Shown: one piece after another, positions 1-12,065 of the stretch
Numbering within the stretch: the first letter of the stretch is position 1
How the letters are laid out: every line of letters starts with the position of its first letter
DNA from: Schistocephalus solidus
Lineage: Eukaryota > Platyhelminthes > Cestoda > Diphyllobothriidea > Diphyllobothriidae
Length of the DNA stretch: 64,000 nucleotides
Direction of reading: 5' to 3'
Assembly: GCA_017591395.1 (NCBI GenBank)
Contig: WEDG01002484.1
Location: 1 to 64,000, forward strand
The notes under the pieces: model-generated
What the model was told of the DNA's origin: nothing
The model's database searches: none
The model's input: the letters and a program-made list of their open reading frames with translations, nothing else
Made by a program: the position numbers and the translations under genes

Positions 1-394
1 GCCGCACGTTTGTTCTGCTCATATTGTTTCTACGCGCGTCGTTGGACTTCCGTTTGAAATTGCTCGTCTCCAAGCTTTTTATTTTTTGGCCAACAACTGT
101 CTCAAATCGTGACCCAACGAAATAAATTGTCATTGATCACATATTGTTCGTTTATCAGGATCAGCCTTTAATTTTTTGCCGACACCTAAACCGCCTCCAC
201 GCATCTCGTGAAACAATCTCGCTGCGTTATCATCTTATGTCTGGTACTCAATTCCAGTACGGTACCACCCTGGCTTCATAAACTATTCGCTTGATAATTT
301 AAGCTGCTTGTTAAAACTTAATGCATCCTTAGATCTTGGAAGTTCTGGAACGCAAACGTTCACTAATCCACGCGAGAAAAATTATTCACCAGTT

Positions 395-466
395 TACCAG
401 GACCACTCAACCTCTCGATTAGCAAACTGATGCTTTGGACTGCTCGGCCGCCTGGGAAGCCAGTAG
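395..466 (-). repeat. tRNA-Ser-like module in LINE-A 5' UTR (decayed)
   Basis: Read on the - strand, this stretch gives an A-box-like GGCCGAGCAG, then GCTAATCGAGAGGTTG, which matches the anticodon region of tRNA-Ser(GCT) and the same region at 12066-12145. The B-box is lost (GAGTGGTCCTGG replaces the expected GGTTCGANTCC). It lies antisense to the LINE, as in the second copy, so the module was present before the two copies diverged. Confidence 0.55.
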
Positions 467-1269
467 ACAAAACAAATAGACATCCTCCAGGCACGATCTC
501 TCTCCTATTCTGCGGTAAACGCTTCGACTACGACAACACTTACCGAAATACTCAAGTCACTCTCAGCAGACCCAGAAGAACCGCAAAGCTGCAATATTAT
601 TGAAAGAAATTATCGAAATATAACCAAAACCCGTTAAATATAATGGTCATACCGCATATCGCCGAGGACTCCACAACCGTACGTTTGATTGTTATAACTT
701 TATCCTTTCGCACAATAATAGCAGTCCTTATCAAAACATAACAAAATAATCCCGCTGAAACATCGATGGCTGCAAAACATCGTAGCAAGCTTAGACCATA
801 ATATCAAAAAGGAAACGGTAGATATCAATAGACACAACATTGGGCGAAACAAAAATGAGAAAAAGAACGAAGTCATTAGAACTTCTGAGTCAGTTGAAAT
901 ACAGCTGACCACCAGAGTTAGAAAATAAGTGAGGAGGAGCTCATGGTTCGCATTTCCCCATAGTTCGAGAAATCTACAATATAGAATCCGTCCGCGATCA
1001 ATAAAAGTAATCCAGCTTAATTCACGGTCTCTCAAAAGAAAACAGTAATCGTGGCGGCATTTTACCGCCGCCTAACGAGCATACAACGCTCCTTACGTGT
1101 CCATCGAACTACAAATTAAAACGAGCGGCAGCCAGCGCAAAGTATTGGTGGAAAAGTGCCTGCGACTTATCGAGATGAACCGGATGACACACAAACCAAA
1201 AATTCCAGTTTCCTGCGCTTTTCGATAAACGCATTGTCAGGAGACTCACGCTGTTTGAAAGGTCCATAG

Positions 1270-2010
1270 AGATGTCTGCAAACCCAACCGACAGGCTCAT
1301 CGATGAAGACAAATTTGAACACAGCATACATCGCAAACGTACGATTCAACTCTTCCATCAAAGAAAGCAGGATGCAGAAACGAGTTTTTCCCTGACAAAT
1401 CATTTTGTCTGGAAAGCTCTGTGGAGTCTCAGAGGCTACTTTCGAAAACGCCAGGCAAAGTGGGTAAAACAGGATCTGGCTGGACATACCCTAAACTTTA
1501 TTAAATGATACGCAAGAAACTGGTGTGATAGTCGACACGGGAAACGATCTTTTCGATTGGGGCCTTCATTACACGCCGAAACGTAAGGAGGTTCCGACAA
1601 AGACCGCCAAAAGTCGTCTTGGGGAGCAAACAGCAGGCAGATCTATATTGCTCTCTCGGAAAGTCTGGACTACGAAGAGAATCGATCGCGAGTCAGCCGG
1701 ATTACTCTTCCACGGATCGGATGAAAATGAGGACACTGGTATGCGAGAATCGTGACACGTCGTCACTGCCGAGGGGGAACAAAACTCTGGGAAAATTGAA
1801 GACAACGCAACATTCAAAACGCAGTGCGCTCGTTTTTATGGGAACATCCGGTGAAATCGATGGCAAACTTCACGTTTACGCGCTACCTCAACCGCTCTCC
1901 ATAGATCTGAACTCCAGACAGCGACTTAGATATATCTTTGGTGAAACTATCCAGCAAAAATCGCCATGTGGAAGAAAAGAACCATCTTCTGGTGAAATCG
2001 AGAGAAAAGA
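1270..2010 (+). pseudogene. LINE-A ORF1 remnant (RNA-binding ORF1p-like)
   Basis: Broken frames resemble the ORF1 at 10490-11400. Shared landmarks are the MSANPT/MSANEPTG start region (1272), KQDAETSF (1368-1391), a VKQDL block near 1467-1481 and the SRKS/SLGKSG and RMKMRTLV blocks near 1660-1740. In flatworm CR1-type elements such ORF1 proteins carry an RRM-like fold and act as RNA chaperones (family knowledge). At least three frameshifts and several stops mean no product is expected. Confidence 0.6.
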
Positions 2011-2026
2011 AAAACAAAATTAAAAT

Positions 2027-2985
2027 ACCGATGTACACAAATGCGCAGAGTCTACTGAACAAAATGGATGAAATTAAACTGGTCATGGACCATCGGTCAC
2101 GACCTGGACTTCATAACTCTAACTGAAAACATGGTTACGAAATCAAACCGCAGACACACAGAAGTCAGAATAGATGCATTTCAGCTTATCCGGCATGGAT
2201 AGGAAATGGACGTAGGTGGTGGAATCGCAATGTTCGCTACGAGAAGCTGCATTGGACTCTATCTGTGATGGGCTCGCTTAAACAGGATCTCTGTCTATGC
2301 GAACACTTTGTTGTAAACTGAGTCCCAAACCATCCAGACCTCCATATTGCCGTGGTATATCGACAGGTGACAGCGAACGGACACGGACGAAGCACTCATC
2401 ATAGAGGTTAATCAAAACTCTGCCCGTAGCAAAACTACCCTACTATTACTTGAGATTCTCAACGCTCCCGATATCGACTGCGTCAATGTACTGCCTCGCT
2501 ATGATTGGAAAAATTCATCTCTGAAACAGAGAAATTACATTTCCAGCTGGTAAATGACGAGTTTCTTGCACCCAACATGTCACTAATGCATACAAGCGGT
2601 TCCGAAATGGGGCAGCGCAGTCAAGCTGTTCCGCGATCTGCTTCATAAGTAGAGATGAAAATTCGCTTCCCTGCATTAAGTTCTTAGCGTGCTCGTTTGA
2701 CGAAGGCGGATCATTGTGTTCTTGCTTGTTACAGCCATCTGTACCCAAACTTGCTGTGCAGTTAGGCAGAGAAACGTGCGGAAAGGATAATCCCAAAATG
2801 AAAGAATTACTGCGAAATGGGATAGACTGGAGCGCAGCCATGAACCCGACCCGAACACCGCCTGCTGGTACCTCTAATTAGTAATTTGAGTCAGCAATTG
2901 CAGAGTACTCTGCCCACTTAAAAAGGCGATCGTGAGTCTCCCCAAATTCGAGTGGGTGACACGCAAAACAAAAATGAATCCTCAA
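2027..2985 (+). pseudogene. LINE-A apurinic-like endonuclease remnant (start of ORF2)
   Basis: The text YTNAQSLLNKMDEIKLVMDH (from 2031) matches the N-terminal NxxSLxxKxDEL motif of APE-type retrotransposon endonucleases. PDLHIAVVYR (about 2336), LVNDEFL (2548) and the DHCVLA block (2713) are also recognisable in different frames. It ends in the basic linker (WVTRKTKMNPQE, about 2953-2990) just before the foreign junction. Numerous stops make it non-functional. Confidence 0.7.
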
Positions 2986-2987
2986 GA

Positions 2988-3900
2988 GGAATAAATAAAT
3001 TCAATAATTAATAACAGCTTATTTAAGGCCCAGATGTTCCAACAGCTACAAAACTTAGTAAATGCCGTTTAAATAAATACAAAGTGGATACTGCTGCACC
3101 ATGCATCCATATGAACAGCAGAAATGAGTAGAATGGTTAAAAATACGTCCGATTCAAAAAACGATTTTTCCATATTTCAAACAAAAGTCAACAATCTTTG
3201 GCATATACAGGAACTGAAAAAAGAAGCAGTAAAAACTCCTACGGTTAAATTCTGGTGCGGAGTTTCCGAGCCGCCAATTTAAAAAATTGGAGAAAAAACC
3301 TGCCACTCTAAAAAATTAATAGCTAAATGCAATGGGATAGTATTGTGATGTTGCTGTCAACGTATGAGCGTTCGAAAGCTCCTTGTCGTGTGAGAGATAA
3401 TATAGCAGCCTTGAGCTACTTCATAAGTTTATAAACACCAGCGGCGCAGAGAAAACGATCTCATCAAATATGGTCGAAAGAATAGTGATTGTGCAGAGGT
3501 CATGAGATCATCATCTGAGATGCGACCTTGCTGGACTGCATAGTCCATCAATAAAAGTGAGGCGAATCCATCAGAACCCGCTTCATAAACGGTTCCTGGA
3601 GACGATTGTCTGGTTGCAAATAGGAGGATGGATAGGTTGTAAGAGTTGCACCTGATAGTTTAAAGGAGGGAAAATTGAATGCAAAGATTGATTCTGGCGA
3701 GGGTGATGGACATATAATAAGAGACCAATATAATATCATAGGGAGCTGCTTTGAATAGGGGACTTTCGAACCAAAGTTGCGAGTTTGTGAATGAAACAGA
3801 CAAAAGGACTTTATATCTTCTGAAGTTAAATGTTTGCACTTTGGTTTTGCGCCAGCTACGTAGACGACAACCTTATTTTGCAAATGAAGATTATTCCAGA
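2988..3900 (-). mobile_element. LINE-C deletion derivative, copy 1
   Basis: On the - strand this matches 62.9-63.83 kb on the + strand. From 5' to 3' it has an RT N-terminal fragment (GSDGFASLL-type motif, near 3560-3580, versus GPDGFASLL at 63.2 kb), the CTATATTATCTCTCAC box (near 3400), the block containing GACAATGTA/CATTGCAT (3310-3370), the CTCCGxxT box (3235-3260) and an AT-rich end with TTTATTTA near 2990-3075. It sits at the break point of LINE-A copy 1. The outer limit near 3900 is uncertain. Confidence 0.65.
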
Positions 3901-4780
3901 TGAAAGGTCAAAGGTCAAGGTCAAGGTCGAAGGCGGTTGGTTCAAATTTGAAGATAGAATTTCTCGAATTTTAAACCGATTTCTTCGTTTCCTGTTGAAA
4001 ATATTAGCTTAAGTACCGACAATTTGTTGCTTTCTACCCTCCATTATCAGCCGCAAGCACACACTTTGCAGTTATTGCACTGCAAAGGGTAAAAATATAA
4101 AGGTTTTAAACACTTTTCAATCTCTCTCACATGTACCTCATTAAAGTTGCGGTCGCAGATCTAAAGGGACGGAATATAAAGGTTCGATTCTAGAAGCCGA
4201 GGTTGAAATTTTGTAGTTGCCTTATTTCCAGCGACGAAATAACTTTGCAGTTACTTCTCGGTATATATCAGTTGATATAGTCATCCTGCATAGCTCTTGC
4301 TTACCCTATTTTCAGTTTAAACTCGCTCGTAGAGATTATTTGCTGCCGCAGTGCCTTGCTTAAGACACAATATATTTCAACATTACATCTTTTATTTCGC
4401 AAACTATTTTAAAATCAATATGAACCCCAGTCCGTGCTTAGAGTAAACATCCACTTTCGCGCAAACCTCCAATCGGGAATTTAAATGACCCTCTTGACAC
4501 TATATTTCCGCTACCTCGGGTCGCCTATGAACTATGATGTCTCCTTATATCACCAGTCATCCAAACAATGACGTCATTCGGACGTACACATTCGGTGGTC
4601 CAAAGTCTAAAATGCTACCGTTTCTTTGGATAATAACCATCATCAGAATTAAATTCTGGATCCTAAGATGCTGAGGACTTAAGTTCATTGACGCATTTTC
4701 ATGAGATTTTGTTTCATAGGCCTAAGTGATCGAGAACGAATCACCTCGACGTTTCATTATCTCATTCTGAAGTGCTACTA
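3901..4780. other. Unassigned AT-rich stretch
   Basis: Only short frames are present, with no conserved domain or exon that I recognise. The tandem-like AAGGTCAAGGTCAAGGTC at about 3905-3925 is a minor simple repeat. The flanks are LINE-C pieces, so this is probably decayed mobile-element sequence (inference). Confidence 0.4.
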
Positions 4781-4784
4781 CCGT

Positions 4785-5090
4785 ATTACCCTACTCTAGA
4801 CCTGACAATTTTTTCGCAAGCAGTTTTTTCTTCTACCTTCTATTAAAAAATGAAGGCTTATTGAACTCTGCCTCCATTTTTATGGTAGGAGTTTTTTTTC
4901 ACTGCCTATTTTTCTAGTTTACCATTAATTTTAAAACATCGCTAACTATTGACATAGCAGGACAGGTTATGTATTTGTACATTTTATCTGCACACATTGT
5001 CATAACTTTATTTCGTTACTAATGTTTGCTTAGACAGTGCCTTGCCGGTGCTAACCGAATATAAATTCGAAATTCTAAAGAAATTTAATG
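4785..5090 (+). repeat. LINE-C 3' tail fragment
   Basis: The stretch GAACTCTGCCTCC ... TAGGAGTTTTTTTTCACTGC ... TTTTCTAGTTTACC matches 63535-63590, and the following AT-rich segment is comparable. It is a third LINE-C copy, reduced to the 3' end and in the + orientation. Confidence 0.55.
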
Positions 5091-5094
5091 TATG

Positions 5095-7480
5095 CTAATT
5101 GACATCTATCCGTTTAAGATATACTAGATCCAGGAATATAAAAGTCTTCGAGTAAAAACTGTCTGAACTTTTTCAATCTTACTGCGGTTAGAGGCGTTCA
5201 TCAGACCAAAAAGGGGGCAGCAGTATTCTAGGATGGGAAGAACAAACATGCGGTACGTTCTTAACGTAAATTCCGGAAGGAAGAAATTTTGTGATATAGA
5301 ACCATATATTTGTGCAGCCATTGCAGTAATTCGATCTGTAAAGCGATAATGTTAGCTTATTCGTGTAACTTAGACCTTATTCTCTTATGGTTACTCGTAC
5401 ATATTCTAAATTACTAGGGGTCCAGGAAACTTGGCGGGACCAAAAACACATGAAAATACTCTTGGTTGAAGAAAAGTTTATCTGCCAACTACAGCTCTAA
5501 CATAAGAGCATAAGTAGATCAGTGCTGACTATATCAATGCAACTATTGGCGGTGTCTTTAGAAAATGAGTAAATGTACTTGAGGCCATTAGCGTAAATGA
5601 AATTTTGTGAATTTTTGAGTACAATTTAAATTTAGTTTATGTACAGAATGAAGAGGAGCGGACCTTGAATAACGCCACTCGTCATCGGCTGAGGCGTTGA
5701 GTAGCTATTACCTACTAAAACGTTCTGGCTGCGGTTAGGCAAGCAGGAACCAATGAAGTCAAGTAGAGGAGACAGGATGCCAAGGGGTTTTAGTTTCACC
5801 AGAAGGCGCCTGTATGGTACTCTCTCAAAGGTTTTGCTCAGGTCAAAGTAGATCACAACTATTGACCGCTGCTCATTATGAAGGAGAGTGACGAGGTTAT
5901 GAAAAGCTAAACGACACACTTTGCTTTTTCTCCCAGGTAAAAACCCTATTGTGGGTCTTTAAAAAGCTTATTTTCTAGGCAAAAGTCAAGAATTTGATTA
6001 AAAATAATGTTTTAAGTAGTTTTGATAGAACCGCACTTTTTTTAACGCCTCAATAATTAGTTACGTCCGAACGAGATCCCGACTTGAAGACAGGAAGAGT
6101 AAGAGGTTTCTTCCATGAGTCATGAAAGAATCAATTTGAACGATAAACAGAGAATATATGGCTAAGCAATCGGATGAAGCTTGGCACTCTGTTGATAACT
6201 GAGTTTGAAATATCGTCAGTCCCTAAAGAGTGCGAGTTTTTAGAAGAATTATTTGCTTAAGGATTACTTCTTTGGTGAAATCGATGGTGCTGATCACATA
6301 AAATGAGAATGGTTGAAACGTTGGAACTGGTTCAGATTCCATCGTAAGATGATTTGCAAAGAAAGCACTAAGCAATTCTGCCTTGTTATAGTCCTCGAGA
6401 ACGAAGTGTATATCTTCAATTACTAATTGAGGAATTTCATAACCTCATTTGAATGAGGATCGACGGTGGAACAGTTGAGCAACAGATTTTGTGGAGTTTT
6501 ACTCACTGAGTGCGCAAGATTCCCTCTGTGCAAGACGAATCATAGAGGCTTATTCAAAAATCTGTGCGATCCTTAGATGTTAAATATAACGAACCAGTAG
6601 ATTGATCTTTAAAATGCCTCCTCAATTTCTTTAGTTTTCGTAAAAGAACTTGGGGAACGGTGGATTCCGAAGAGTAGGGCTTGACAGTTATATTGGGCAC
6701 ATATTCCAGGATGTTATTTGAAATGGCCGACATGAAGTTACAAACACTCGCTGCATCGTTCAATGGAGGAGAGATGCTGCATGTCCAAATGAGTCAAAAA
6801 TATACTAATTAAGGTAATATCTGCGAGGTCAAAAGCATGATAGGTATGAACGGTGCTAGCCAATTTCGAAGACACAAGTGAAAAGCAACAGTGAATTAAT
6901 GTAAAGTCACGTTAGAAGAGGCCCTTCTTAAAATCAACGAAGAGGGAGCAATGTCGTTCGTGAAATCAGATCTAAAATATGCTTGTATCTCGTTGGAGCT
7001 CAGAACAGCTAAGACCAATTAGAAACGTTAATGGTTACTAGGAAAGGCTGTAAACTGGGTGGAAAAAGTTTTACATTTAGTCAATTTCAGGAAAATTAAA
7101 ATCTAAAGCAATTATTTTAATGTCAAAATTTGACTCCGAAACCCATGTAAAAATTTCAAAGTTTTGCTTCATCATCGGATGATGAATGAGATGGGTTGTA
7201 AATGCGTCCGAGAATCGCTTTTTATCTGGGCGATAGGATAGTAAACGCGAATGAGCAATTACCAGAGATTGACGTAGCAAGTAGATCGAATGGGAAGTGT
7301 TTAAAACAAGCTTTAATACAGAGAAGACAACCATTACCACACTTACTGATTCGGGTTTGATGCTAGAGATCATACTGGTCTATGACAAGCAAAGAGTCGT
7401 TAATTAAGGGATGTTTCAAAGATTCAGTTACACATTAAACTTTGGCATTAACTTGAAAGCAATGGCTCTGAGTTGGGCTA
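5095..7480 (-). mobile_element. LINE-B (CR1/jockey-like) decayed copy
   Basis: On the - strand, endonuclease-like text comes first (about 7373-7077, ending DFNFPEID). A linker with KKLRRHFKD follows (about 6600), then RT motif A as IYFDLSKTFERVPYRRLL (about 5850), the SGVIQGPLLFILYIN motif (5632-5675), and the C-terminal LPILEYCCPLFG block (about 5230). The order EN-RT is that of CR1/jockey-like LINEs. It is clearly a different lineage from LINE-A. The RT YxDD motif region is degenerate and all frames are interrupted. Confidence 0.75.
5632..5919 (-). pseudogene. LINE-B reverse transcriptase fragment
   Basis: An open 95-residue stretch contains the catalytic-core start YFDLSKTFERVPY (motif A; the first catalytic Asp is present) and GVIQGPLLFILYIN (the (Q)GSxLGPxLFxxYIN motif, with the expected SV lost). 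The expected downstream xADD motif is not readable in the same frame. It is a remnant of the enzyme that copies LINE RNA into DNA at the target site. Confidence 0.75.
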
Positions 7481-7689
7481 TTTATTTATGACAGACCTAG
7501 AATTAAGTAATATGAGATCTAGCGTAGTTCGTGTATCCAAAATAATTCAGTATAATTCAGTATATATAAGGGAGATAGGCAGAGCCTTTGAAAACCCTAT
7601 TTACAGATAGACGCTAGCAAAACAAGCAAATGTTACATGGCGATAGTCGTTTTAGTATATCAATCATTGCTGTCGACTAAATATATGTT

Positions 7690-9330
7690 CATCAAGTAAA
7701 AATGCATCAAGTCTTCTTTTAAACATTTCAACGCTTTCAGCCTGAACAACTGAGGCTGGCAGTTTGTTCCATTCGTCAATCACCCGTTGGGAAAAGAAGT
7801 TGGCCCGCACTTCAAGTTTGGCGTGATTTCTTTTTTTAGTTTGTATTGGTGACCTCGGAGACTTGTCATGTTTGCCAATTCAAAAAAGTTGGCCATCTGA
7901 AGAGCACAATCAACTCCTCTGACCAGTTTGATGACTAAGATCATATCCCCCTGTATTGCCTATAAGAGAGGAAAAATTTTAAGTCTTTCTAGGCGGCCCT
8001 CATAGGGTAGGCATTCCAATCCGCTGACTAGTTTCGTTGCCCTCCGTTGAACTTTCTCCAGCAGAGCGTAGTCATGTTTCGTCCAAGGGCGCCACACCTG
8101 AACGCAATATTCCAACACCGGCCGGATAAATGTTCCAAACACGCGCCCAAAAAGCTCTCCGTCAAAATTAACGAAGGACCTTCTGATTGCGCCTAAGATA
8201 CACATAGCTTTCTTTGCGATATTCGCACAGTGTGACGATGGTTTGAGAGTTGGTGTTATCCATATACCCAAGTCCTTTAGAATGTTTACCTCCTGGAGTT
8301 GGTGACCACTGATGAAGTACTGGTATTCAAATCTAATCAGCCTTCTGGAACTAGACCGCAGTCGGATTATTTGGCATTTGTTAAGATTAAGGTTCAGCAG
8401 CCACTCATCACACCATGTTTGCAAGCGATCTAAGTTTTGTTGTAATTTCCGCGCATCCTCCGGTTTTTCAATCGAGTTCCATAACTTCAAATCGTCAGCG
8501 AACATTACCTTCTCGCATGTCAGACAATCCAGGCAGTCGTTTACGTATATCAGAAACAAAATGGGACCCAGAACGCTGCCCTGCGGAACTCCACTGTGAA
8601 CGGTTTCCCAGTGAGACTTGGTGTCTCCGATACAAACACGCTGGCGCCTGTCTGTGAGAAAGTCGGCCAACCATTTGAGTAGGTTGCCAGTCACACCCAT
8701 TTGACGGAGCTTAAAAATCAGACGTTTGTGTGGAACCCTGTCAAAGGCTTTGCTAAAGTCAATGTAGACCGCATCGACTGACAAACCCATTTCTAATGAT
8801 TTTTGTCCAACTTTCCATGGATGTGAGCAAGTTTGTGAGGCAGGATCGACCACTTCGAAATCCATGTTGATATGAACTAAGCAAGTTATTCTCTTCAAGA
8901 TGCCTCATCAGTTCCGTTTTAATTATCTTCTCCATCATTTTGCAACAGATACTAGTGAGGCTGACTGGTCGGAAACTGTTTGGTGATGTCCTCTCTCCTC
9001 CTTTATAGATGGGGGTTATGTTGGCTATCTTCCACTCGGTAGGCAGAGCCCCCGCCTCCATCGACATTTCAAATATCTTGGAGAGCGGAGAGGCCAACTG
9101 TTCTGTGAGTTCATTTAGAACTTTTGCGGATATACCATCTGGGCCAGGTGATTTAGTGGGCTGTAGCTGTTTCAGAGTTTTTCTTACTGTGTCCATTGGG
9201 AACGACACCGTGCTTATTTTGTTTGTAGATGTGGCAGTACTGTAGTATTCATCCTCGTCAAAAAATGGTTCCTCGGTAAACACGGACATAAAGAAATTGG
9301 ATAAGAGGCAGGTCTTATCAGAGTTATCAG
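7690..9330 (-). pseudogene. LINE-A ORF2 reverse transcriptase region
   Basis: The first frame (9289-8759) carries SPGPDGISAKVLNEL, PTEWKIANITPIYKGG, FRPVSLTS and YQHGFRSGRSCLTNLL. A frameshift near 8760-8800 leads into a second frame (8898-7960). This has motif A (VYIDFSKAFDRVPHKRL), HSGVPQGSVLGPILFLIYVND, the catalytic FADD box (EKVMFADDLKLW) and the thumb/C-terminal block FIRPVLEYCVQVWRPW. A stop at 7960 falls in the conserved FPLxYRRxRGDMI segment, whose continuation (GDMILVIK) is readable after the stop. One frameshift and one clear stop separate it from an intact RT. Catalytic aspartates are visible. Confidence 0.92.
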
Positions 9331-10500
9331 TTAACCTGTTTCCCTGATTGTCTTTAAGACAAGGAATGCAGTCGCGATTTCGTTTTGCCTTATTAACGTA
9401 AGCATAAAACCTTTTGAATTTCTTGGTATGTCTTTGACTATTTCTGACTCAAAGGTTGATCTTTCTTTTCTCAGAAGATTCCGACACCGATTTCGCTGTT
9501 TCTTAAAAGCGGAAAAATGTTCGGGTTGTTGATATCTGGCATATGTTCTCCACAGTCTTCTTTTCTTCTTGAGATTCCTTTTTATTTCCGATGTCACCCA
9601 CTCGGGTTGGGAGACGCATGATCGCCTTTTAAGTGGGCAGAATTTCTCTACCAACTGCTGAATAAATTTACTAATGAAGAACCAGGCAGCATTAGGGTCA
9701 GGTACATGTGCAGGGCTCCAGTCTATCCCATTCAGTAATTCTTTCATTTTGGGATAATCCCCTTTCCATACATTTCTCTGCCTAACTGCACGATGTTTGG
9801 GTACAGAAAAAAATGACTGTACTCCCAAGCAAGAACACAATGATCACTTCGTCCAAGCGGCACATAAGAACTTAATGCAAGGATACAATTGTCATCTCTA
9901 CTAATGATTAGATCCAAACAGCTTGACTGCTGCCCATTTCGGAACCGCGTCTTCATTGTGACATGTTGGGTAAGAAACTCGTCATTTACCAACTGAAGTA
10001 ATTTCTGTTCGAATGAATTTTCCGATCGCGAGCAGTACATTGACACCCAATCGATATCGGGAGCGTTGAAATCTCCAAGTATTAATAAATGTTTGCTACG
10101 GCAGATTTGCTTTACCTCTGTGATGAGTGCTTCGTCCGTGTCCGTTCGCTGTCCTGGGGGTCGATATACCACGGCAATATGGAGGTCTGTTTGGTTTGGG
10201 ACTTTCAGTTTACAACTAAGTATTTCGCAAGCCGAGATCCTATTTGGCGAGGGCCCATCCGGAATGAAGTCAATGCCTTCTCGTATAAACATTGCGATTT
10301 CACCACCTCAACGTCCGTTTCTATCCATGCGGATAAGCTAAAAACCGTCTATTCGGACTTCTGTGTCTGCGATTTTTTCATTTAACCATGTTTTAGTTAG
10401 AGCTATGAAGTCAGGTTGTAAATGGTCCACGACCAGTTTAATTTCATCCATTTTTGTTCAATAGACTCTGCACATTTGTGTACATCATTTTAATCTTGTT
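9331..10500 (-). pseudogene. LINE-A ORF2 APE-type endonuclease region
   Basis: On the - strand: YTNVQSLLNK at the start (about 10480), then LHIAVVYRPPG, LLILGDFNAPDIDW (catalytic Asp/Asn block, about 10070-10110), SCLDLIIS and GRSDHCVLAWEY (SDH catalytic box, about 9830-9860). The basic linker with WVTSEIKRNLKKKRRLWRTY follows (9600). The frame is broken by an extra A after SLLNK (near 10455), stops near 10310-10340, and a shift near 9750-9840. This enzyme nicks the target DNA before reverse transcription (family knowledge). Confidence 0.88.
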
Positions 10501-11820
10501 TTTCTTCTCTCGATTTCTGGATATTTTTTTGGTTCTTTCTTCCACATGGCGATTTTTTGCTGGATATTTCACAAGATATATCCAGTCTCCTGTCTGGGTT
10601 CAAATCTATAGGCATTTGGTAGGGCTTTTGACCGGCGTGGTTGCCGTCAATTTCACCGGATGTTCCCATAAAAACGAGCGCACCGTTTTGACTATTTTGT
10701 TGTCTACAATTTTCAAGTTTTGTTCCCCCTCGTATTGACGTCTTTTCAATTCTGCTACCAGTGTCCTCATTTTCATCCGATCGGTGGGAGAGTAATCCGG
10801 CTGAAAAAAACTCCACGATGATTCTTTCGTAGTTGGGACTTTCGAGAGAGCAATAGATCTACCTGCTGTTTACTCCCCAAAACGACTTTTTAATGGTCTT
10901 GGTCGAACCTCATGCGTTTCATTTGTAACGAGAGGCCCCAATCGAAAGATCTTTTTGATGTCGACTGTCACACCAGTTTCTTGCGTATCATTCAATAAAT
11001 TTTGGAATGTCAGCAGATCCTGTTTTACCCTTTCTTTTGGCGTTTCCCCAGTAGCCTCTGAGACTCCCTGAACTACCAGACAAAATGATCTGTCAGGAAA
11101 AAAACTCGCTTCTGCATCCTGCTTTCTTTTAGTGATTGAAGGTTGAATCATACCCTTTGATACAGTCTTTAATACTGTGTTCAAATTTGTCTTCCTCGGT
11201 GAGCCTGTTGGTTCATTTGCAGACATCTCTATGGACCTTTCAAACTGCGTGAGTTCTCCTGACAATGCGTTTGCTCGAATAGCACCCGGGAAATCTGCAT
11301 TTTGGTTTATGACATCCAGGTCTGTCGATAAGTCGTAGGCCACCTTTTCCGCCATTACTTTGCTGGCTACCATGCCCTGCTTCATTGTTGTTCGATGGAC
11401 ATGTAAAGAGCATGCTGCTGTCGCTCGTCCGATGCAGTAAAGAAACCTTACGATTACTGTTTTTCGACTTTTCAGAGACCGTCGATCGCTGATTTACTTT
11501 TGTGCAGTCGGATTCTAGTGCACCAGATTTCCCGAACCTGGGGAAACGCAAGACATAATTTCCTCCTCGCTTATTTTTTTTCTGGTCATCTGTATTTCAA
11601 CTGACTCAGAGGTTTGTTCATATGACTTCGTTCTTTTTCTCTTTTTGTTTCGCTTAATGTTGTGCCTATTGAATTCTACCGTTTCCTTGTGATGATAGTG
11701 TTCTAGCTCGCTGATGTTTTTCGGCTCATTTGCATCGTGTTTCGGCGAGTTAATTTTATTATGTTTTATGAGGTCTGATATTATTTCCGATAGGAGATCG
11801 AGGTCTCCTTCTAATCTCAA
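10490..11820 (-). pseudogene. LINE-A ORF1 (RRM-like RNA-binding protein) remnant
   Basis: One frame (11385-10870) reads SFCLVVQGVSEATGETPKERV ... IFRLGP ... RPRPLKSRFGE. This is the arrangement SLxVxGLPE ... FRLG ... RPRPLKV of the RRM-like ORF1 proteins of flatworm CR1 elements. A second frame (10816-10490) continues with SHRSDENEDT (the DLSPEDRxKM position) and basic residues. Upstream frames (11820-11515) are lysine-rich and probably disordered. There are frameshifts near 10850 and 11300. Confidence 0.7.
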
Positions 11821-12065
11821 AACTCTGGTTGTTAGTCCTCGGCATCCATCACAGTGTGCCAGCCCTTCACTGTTTAGCTTAGTTTTGGTAATATTCAGTA
11901 GTTTACTGCTTTCTTCATTATTGCTGTTTTGTGGATCTTCTCGGTCTGCTGAGAGTGTCTTGAGTATTTCTGGTAAGTTTTTGTCACATGAAATCTAAAA
12001 CGGTTTACAAAGATAGGAGAGATCATTATTTTTGTAGTGTATACTATTTGTTTTTTCTGCTGGCT

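Larger units (their letters stand above)
1..2987 (+). mobile_element. LINE-A copy 1 (CR1/jockey-like non-LTR retrotransposon), decayed, 5' part
   Basis: The sequence from base 1 aligns by eye with the reverse complement of 12480 downwards: 5' UTR (1-480), ORF1 remnant (about 1270-2000), then the endonuclease start at 2027 (YTNAQSLLNKMDEIKLV) and the PxLHIAVVYR block near 2335-2362. Every reading frame is broken by stops and frameshifts. Homology to the second copy stops near 2987, in the basic linker between endonuclease and reverse transcriptase, where a LINE-C tail begins in the opposite orientation. The copy therefore probably lost its RT half through insertion or rearrangement. It starts at or before the window edge. 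The assignment to a CR1/jockey-like clade rests on the better preserved copy at 7.6-12.5 kb. Confidence 0.85.

Noticed and set aside
1525..2126. Several overlapping + strand open frames as small genes
   Set aside because: They are pieces of the frameshifted LINE-A ORF1 and endonuclease.
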